Positions 60,421-64,000 of a stretch of DNA of 64,000 nt are shown here, piece after piece (within the stretch, counting starts at the first letter, position 1; each line of letters starts with the position of its first letter). Source of the stretch: Winogradskyella echinorum. Lineage in GTDB: Bacteria > Bacteroidota > Bacteroidia > Flavobacteriales > Flavobacteriaceae. Position numbers and translations under genes: made by a program. The notes under the pieces were generated by a model, which was not told the DNA's origin, ran no database searches, and was given only the letters and a program-made list of their open reading frames with translations. Where the stretch lies: contig NZ_JACOQD010000001.1 of the NCBI RefSeq assembly GCF_014297365.1, forward strand, positions 248,001 through 312,000, in the 5' to 3' direction.

Positions 60421-60466
60421 TTTGTATTATTAAACTAATTTTTTTAAGTTTGGGTAATCGATTACA
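60421..60466 (+). promoter_or_regulatory. GH28 gene promoter and operator
   Basis: TTTG (60421-60424), 20 bases, TAAGTTTG (60445-60452) is followed directly by GGTAATCGATTACA (60453-60466). The ATG at 60492 lies 25 bases further on. Confidence 0.87.
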
Positions 60467-60491
60467 TTATTTAAAAACCGAATATAAAAAT

Positions 60492-61967
60492 ATGGTGTTA
60501 ACAACTAAATTCACTAGTATAATTAAGCAAGCTTTCTTTGTATCTTTTGTTTTGTTTTTGTGCGTTTCTTCTTGCAAAGAATATAAAACAGAAAAAGTAA
60601 ATACCACCTCTTCAGATAAGAATGTTTGGTCAATGATGGATGAGATAATCTCAAATGTTACTGAGCCAGAATTTCCTAATATTGAAATTAATGTTTTAGA
60701 CCATGGTGCAAATCCAGATGGCAAAACAAAAAACACAGAAGCCTTCAAAAAAGCAATCGCCGCTTGCGCTGAAAAAGGAGGAGGAAAAGTAATTGTACCA
60801 AAAGGTAAATATCTCACAGGAGCAATTCATTTAGACAATAACATAAACCTGCATTTAGAAGAAGGTGCAGAAATATTATTCAGTACTAATCCAAAGGATT
60901 ATTATCCTTTAGTAGAAACATCTTATGAAGGTGTTGAGCTTATTAATTACTCACCATTAATTTATGCATACAAAAAGAAAAATGTCGCAGTTACTGGTAA
61001 AGGTATTTTAAACGGACAAGCAAGTAATGAAAATTGGTGGAACTGGTGTGGAAAAGATACTTATGGCTGGAAGAAAGGAATGCCGCAACAGAAAGACAGC
61101 CTAAACCTTCCAAGATTAATGGAAATGGGACAAAACGCAACACCATTAAGTGAGCGTGTTTTTGGCGAAGGTCATTATTTAAGACCAACATTTTTAGAGC
61201 CTTATGAATGTACAAATGTTTTAATCAAAGGTGTGAAAATTGTAAACGCACCATTTTGGATTATCCATCCATTCAAATCGAATAATGTTATTGTAGATGG
61301 CGTAACGGTTGAAAGTCATGGCCCAAATAATGACGGTTGTGATCCTGAGTATTCTAAAAACGTTATCATAAAGAACTGTACCCTTAATACAGGTGACGAT
61401 TGTATCGCAATAAAAGCTGGTAGAGATGCTGAAGGCAGACGAGTAGCTATAAAAACTGAGAATATCGTTGTTCAAAATTGTAAAATGATTGATGGTCATG
61501 GTGGTGTTGTAATAGGAAGTGAAATGTCTGCAGGTGTTAGTAATGTTTTTGTAGAAAATTGCACTATGGATAGCCCTAACTTAGACAGAGCTATACGATT
61601 AAAAACAAACTCGCGAAGAGGAGGAACTATTGATGGAGTTTATGTAAGAAATGTTGAAGTGGGCCAAGTAAAAGAGGCTGTCTTAAAATTAAACATGTTT
61701 TATGCTACCTACACCAACCAAACAGGTGAGTTTATTCCAGAAATAAAAAATATCTGGTTAGAAAATGTTACTGTAAAAAATGGTGGCGAGTTTGGCATTT
61801 TAGCTAAAGGTTATGAAGATTCACCTATTACTAATGTAACATTAAGAAATGTTAATATAGAAAAGGTAGAAAATGCTTTTTCTCTAGAAAATGTAAAGAA
61901 CTTAAAACTTATAGATACCTATATCAATGGATCTTTGATGCAAAGTCCTCCTAAAACAGAAGATTAA
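60492..61967 (+). CDS. Glycoside hydrolase family 28 (polygalacturonase type) lipoprotein
   Basis: This 491-residue protein has a signal peptide and lipobox-like FLCVSSCKE. The right-handed beta-helix has GH28 catalytic motifs: NNDGCDPE near residue 280 (usual N-x-D), GDDCIAIKAGRD near 300 and GHGGVVIGSE near 335. It hydrolyses galacturonosyl bonds, probably exo-acting like other Bacteroidota GH28 enzymes; that is inference. I use ATG 60492 (MVLTTKF). A TTG at 60450 would translate through the operator. Confidence 0.93.
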   Translation: MVLTTKFTSIIKQAFFVSFVLFLCVSSCKEYKTEKVNTTSSDKNVWSMMDEIISNVTEPEFPNIEINVLDHGANPDGKTKNTEAFKKAIAACAEKGGGKVIVPKGKYLTGAIHLDNNINLHLEEGAEILFSTNPKDYYPLVETSYEGVELINYSPLIYAYKKKNVAVTGKGILNGQASNENWWNWCGKDTYGWKKGMPQQKDSLNLPRLMEMGQNATPLSERVFGEGHYLRPTFLEPYECTNVLIKGVKIVNAPFWIIHPFKSNNVIVDGVTVESHGPNNDGCDPEYSKNVIIKNCTLNTGDDCIAIKAGRDAEGRRVAIKTENIVVQNCKMIDGHGGVVIGSEMSAGVSNVFVENCTMDSPNLDRAIRLKTNSRRGGTIDGVYVRNVEVGQVKEAVLKLNMFYATYTNQTGEFIPEIKNIWLENVTVKNGGEFGILAKGYEDSPITNVTLRNVNIEKVENAFSLENVKNLKLIDTYINGSLMQSPPKTED

Positions 61968-62031
61968 TAGCAGGAATATATAGAAATTATATCAAAAACA
62001 TTTTAGAGTCTAAATTGATTTGATTTCTTAG

Positions 62032-62069
62032 AAAGCCTGATTTTTACGATAAAAATCAGGCTTTCTTTT
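62032..62069 (+). terminator. Terminator after the GH28 gene
   Basis: AAAGCCTGATTTTTA-cga-TAAAAATCAGGCTTT is a perfect 15-base stem followed by CTTTTAG, 65 bases after the GH28 stop and 19 bases before the next ATG. Confidence 0.9.
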
Positions 62070-62087
62070 AGAACTTTTAAATAATTA

Positions 62088-63041
62088 ATGTTGAATAAAT
62101 TAATAACATATTGCATTCTTTTTTTGTTGAGTTCTACAACGCTTTTCGCTTTTCAAACTATCCAAAAAGACACTTCCTACACTGTTATTAGTTCTTATAA
62201 AAAGTACATAAAAAACTTTCCGCAAATAGAAATTGTAAAGCCACAACAATTTCAGAATATTACTGAAATAGAAAATATAACTTATAAAAAGCTAAACGCT
62301 AGAGAGCTCAAACTCGATGCATTTATTAATACATCAGAAAATAATCCAGCAGTCATTTTAGTACATGGTGGTGGTTGGAAGTCTGGTGACAAGTCTCACA
62401 TGAAACCTATGGCTCAGTATATTGCATCAAAAGGATATTCCTGTTTCGCAATTGAATATAGATTATCTGATGAAGCACAGTATCCAGAAGGTATTTTTGA
62501 TATAAAACAAGCCATTCAGTTTATAAAAGCTAATGCCTTGAAGTTTCATGTAGATACAACCAAAGTCGCTGTTTTAGGGACTTCATCTGGTGCACAAATG
62601 GCATCATTAGTTGGTACAACTAACAACAATTCAAAATTTGAAGAAAAAACAGGCTACAAAACTTCAACAGAAGTTCAAGCGATAATTAATCTAGATGGTA
62701 TTCTAGCCTTTAAACATCCAAAATCAAAGGAAGGAAAAATGGCAAGTTGGTGGTTGGATGGCACCTATGAGGAAAAACCAGAAATCTGGAAAGCAGCGTC
62801 TGCGCTTACACATATTGACGAAAACACACCTCCAACATTGTTTATTAGTAGTCAAAATGAACGCTTTCAGGCAGGACGAGAAGAAATGATTGAAATTATG
62901 GAGAAGTATCAAATTTACTATCAAGTAGAAAATTTTCCAGATAGTCCACATACCTTTTGGTTATTTAATCCTTGGTTTAAGGACACCGTAAATTACATCA
63001 CAACATTTTTAGATAAAACATTCAAAAAAAACCATAAATGA
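62088..63041 (+). CDS. Secreted alpha/beta hydrolase, esterase-like
   Basis: This 317-residue protein has a signal peptide (FLLSSTTLFAFQ). Motifs are VHGGGWKSGDKS near residue 91 (oxyanion hole of the HSL/BD-FAE type), GTSSGAQMASL near 164 with the nucleophile Ser, and SPHTFWLF near 288 with the catalytic His. In a pectin locus it may remove acetyl or methyl esters from pectin; substrate is inferred. Its start closely follows a strong terminator, so its promoter is unclear. It overlaps the next gene by an ATGA. Confidence 0.85.
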   Translation: MLNKLITYCILFLLSSTTLFAFQTIQKDTSYTVISSYKKYIKNFPQIEIVKPQQFQNITEIENITYKKLNARELKLDAFINTSENNPAVILVHGGGWKSGDKSHMKPMAQYIASKGYSCFAIEYRLSDEAQYPEGIFDIKQAIQFIKANALKFHVDTTKVAVLGTSSGAQMASLVGTTNNNSKFEEKTGYKTSTEVQAIINLDGILAFKHPKSKEGKMASWWLDGTYEEKPEIWKAASALTHIDENTPPTLFISSQNERFQAGREEMIEIMEKYQIYYQVENFPDSPHTFWLFNPWFKDTVNYITTFLDKTFKKNHK

Positions 63042-64000
63042 AAACTTCAAAATTAATAGCAGCTTTATTTTGCGTTAGTACCATTGTAGCTTGTAAATCC
63101 GAAAAGAAAGAGGATGCAAAACAAGAGGTTCAACAAGAGCAAAAGTTAGAAGACGCACCAAAAACATATGCCGAAATTTCTATAGCAGAAGGTGGAGAAT
63201 GGGTTGATGGCCCAAGAGGACACGAAGAATACCAAGGCACCACACATTTTAAAAATGTAAACCACTTAAGAGTGCCAGACAATCATACAGACCATACCTG
63301 GTATTTGCGTTACGAAGGACCTGGTTGGGAAAACAATAAAATTGGTTACAGACTATACTTAGATTGGAGAAATGGAATAGACATCTTCGGGAAACTAACC
63401 GATACAATGGCGCTTTCTAAAGTAGGTCAAGATGGATTTGATTCTTATCACGAGCCACAACCTTGGGGACAAGACATCTTAAAGGTTGGTAACGGACTTG
63501 GTATTGGTTCTTTGGGTCGTTTGGTTGAAGATAAAGTACTTCACTTTAAAGAAGTCGATTCAACGTTTGCTACGATAGAAAACAATAAAGACCAGTCTTC
63601 TGTAATTATTAATTATAAAGGTTGGAAAACGGGCGATGATAAAATCGATTTAAAATCTACATTGAGTATTCGTCCAGATAACCGTTATACAAAACATACC
63701 ATTCAGCCTTCAAAAGCAATTAGCGGTATTGTTACTGGTATTGTAGACCATGGTGTTAATTATTTCACTGCAGAAAGTGAGAACAAAAAATGGGCTTATA
63801 TAGCAACTTATGGATCGCAAACTTTAGTACCAGATAATTTAGGAATGGCGATCTTTTATGAAGTAGATACCACTTCCCAAATCAAAAAAGGAGAAGATGA
63901 TTATTTAATTGAATTTAAACCAACTACAAACGCTGTTACATTTTACTTTCTAGGCGCTTGGGAACAAGAACCAGATGGTATAAAAACAGAAGCTGAATTC
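63038..64000 (+). CDS. DUF4861-type lipoprotein, cut by window end
   Basis: An ATG at 63038 opens a frame that stays open to the window end, at least 320 residues. It begins with a signal peptide and lipobox (STIVACKSE). The sequence EYQGTTHFKNVNHLRVPDNHTDHTWYLRYEGPGWE (here over residues about 67-101) is characteristic of DUF4861 proteins, which recur in flavobacterial pectin and rhamnogalacturonan loci. Some relatives are lyase-associated, but activity is not established from this sequence. It overlaps the esterase gene by four bases and so is co-transcribed with it. Confidence 0.85.
   Translation, partial: MKTSKLIAALFCVSTIVACKSEKKEDAKQEVQQEQKLEDAPKTYAEISIAEGGEWVDGPRGHEEYQGTTHFKNVNHLRVPDNHTDHTWYLRYEGPGWENNKIGYRLYLDWRNGIDIFGKLTDTMALSKVGQDGFDSYHEPQPWGQDILKVGNGLGIGSLGRLVEDKVLHFKEVDSTFATIENNKDQSSVIINYKGWKTGDDKIDLKSTLSIRPDNRYTKHTIQPSKAISGIVTGIVDHGVNYFTAESENKKWAYIATYGSQTLVPDNLGMAIFYEVDTTSQIKKGEDDYLIEFKPTTNAVTFYFLGAWEQEPDGIKTEAEF

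Overview
The window looks like a chromosome segment of a marine-type member of Flavobacteriaceae (Bacteroidota). This rests on AT-rich DNA, a SusC/SusD pair, type IX secretion (T9SS) C-terminal sorting domains, Bacteroidota promoter elements (TAnnTTTG at -7, sometimes TTTG about 19-20 bases upstream), and flavobacterial gene families (DUF1599, DUF3667, DUF4293, DoxX/BT_3928-like). I ran no database search; names come from motifs, length and context.

Region 1 (1-12367) is a mobile or accessory island. It starts with an edge-truncated minus-strand gene, then a three-gene SMC-type operon with the layout of a Wadjet/MksFEB-like plasmid-defence system. The SMC gene is cut off by an IS3-family element with a clear programmed -1 frameshift. 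Next come a translationally coupled four-gene minus operon (winged-helix protein, two unknown small proteins, glycosyltransferase), a divergent phage-like regulatory switch, three small plus-strand genes and a large serine recombinase. The recombinase reading frame ends inside a tRNA-Arg(ACG) gene, after running through that tRNA's own terminator. This marks one end of the island; the other end is not visible.

Region 2 (12441-16730) is a sulfur/persulfide module: a cysteine-bearing Crp/Fnr regulator, two YeeE/YedE half-transporters, a TauE/SafE exporter, an MBL-double-rhodanese protein and a small HMA-domain protein. A perfect FNR-type palindrome lies about 41 bases before the predicted start of the MBL-rhodanese transcript.

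Region 3 (16730-38910) is mostly core chromosome: clpS, a HEIGH metalloprotease lipoprotein, prmA, a two-component system, a large seven-repeat T9SS protein, tpiA, an orphan OppB-like permease, a DoxX protein, DUF1599, folP, cdaA, two DUF3667 paralogues, an ABC exporter, truA, a phosphoesterase, DUF4293 and rho. A four-helix-bundle (S23) gene flanked by a 30-base inverted repeat sits between the DoxX and DUF1599 genes and looks like an inserted cassette.

Region 4 (39085-64000) is a pectin/polygalacturonate utilisation locus. Secreted PL1-type lyases, a GH28, an esterase-like hydrolase, a DUF4861 protein and a duplicated binding-type protein act outside. SusC/SusD and a TRAP transporter take up products. 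KduI, KduD, UxaC, UxaB and UxaA convert unsaturated and saturated uronates to 2-keto-3-deoxygluconate. Five copies of a TGTAATCGATTACA-type palindrome sit directly on or after the -7 elements of five transcription units. With the LacI-type regulator inside the locus, they form a convincing local regulon. KDG kinase and KDPG aldolase are not in the window.
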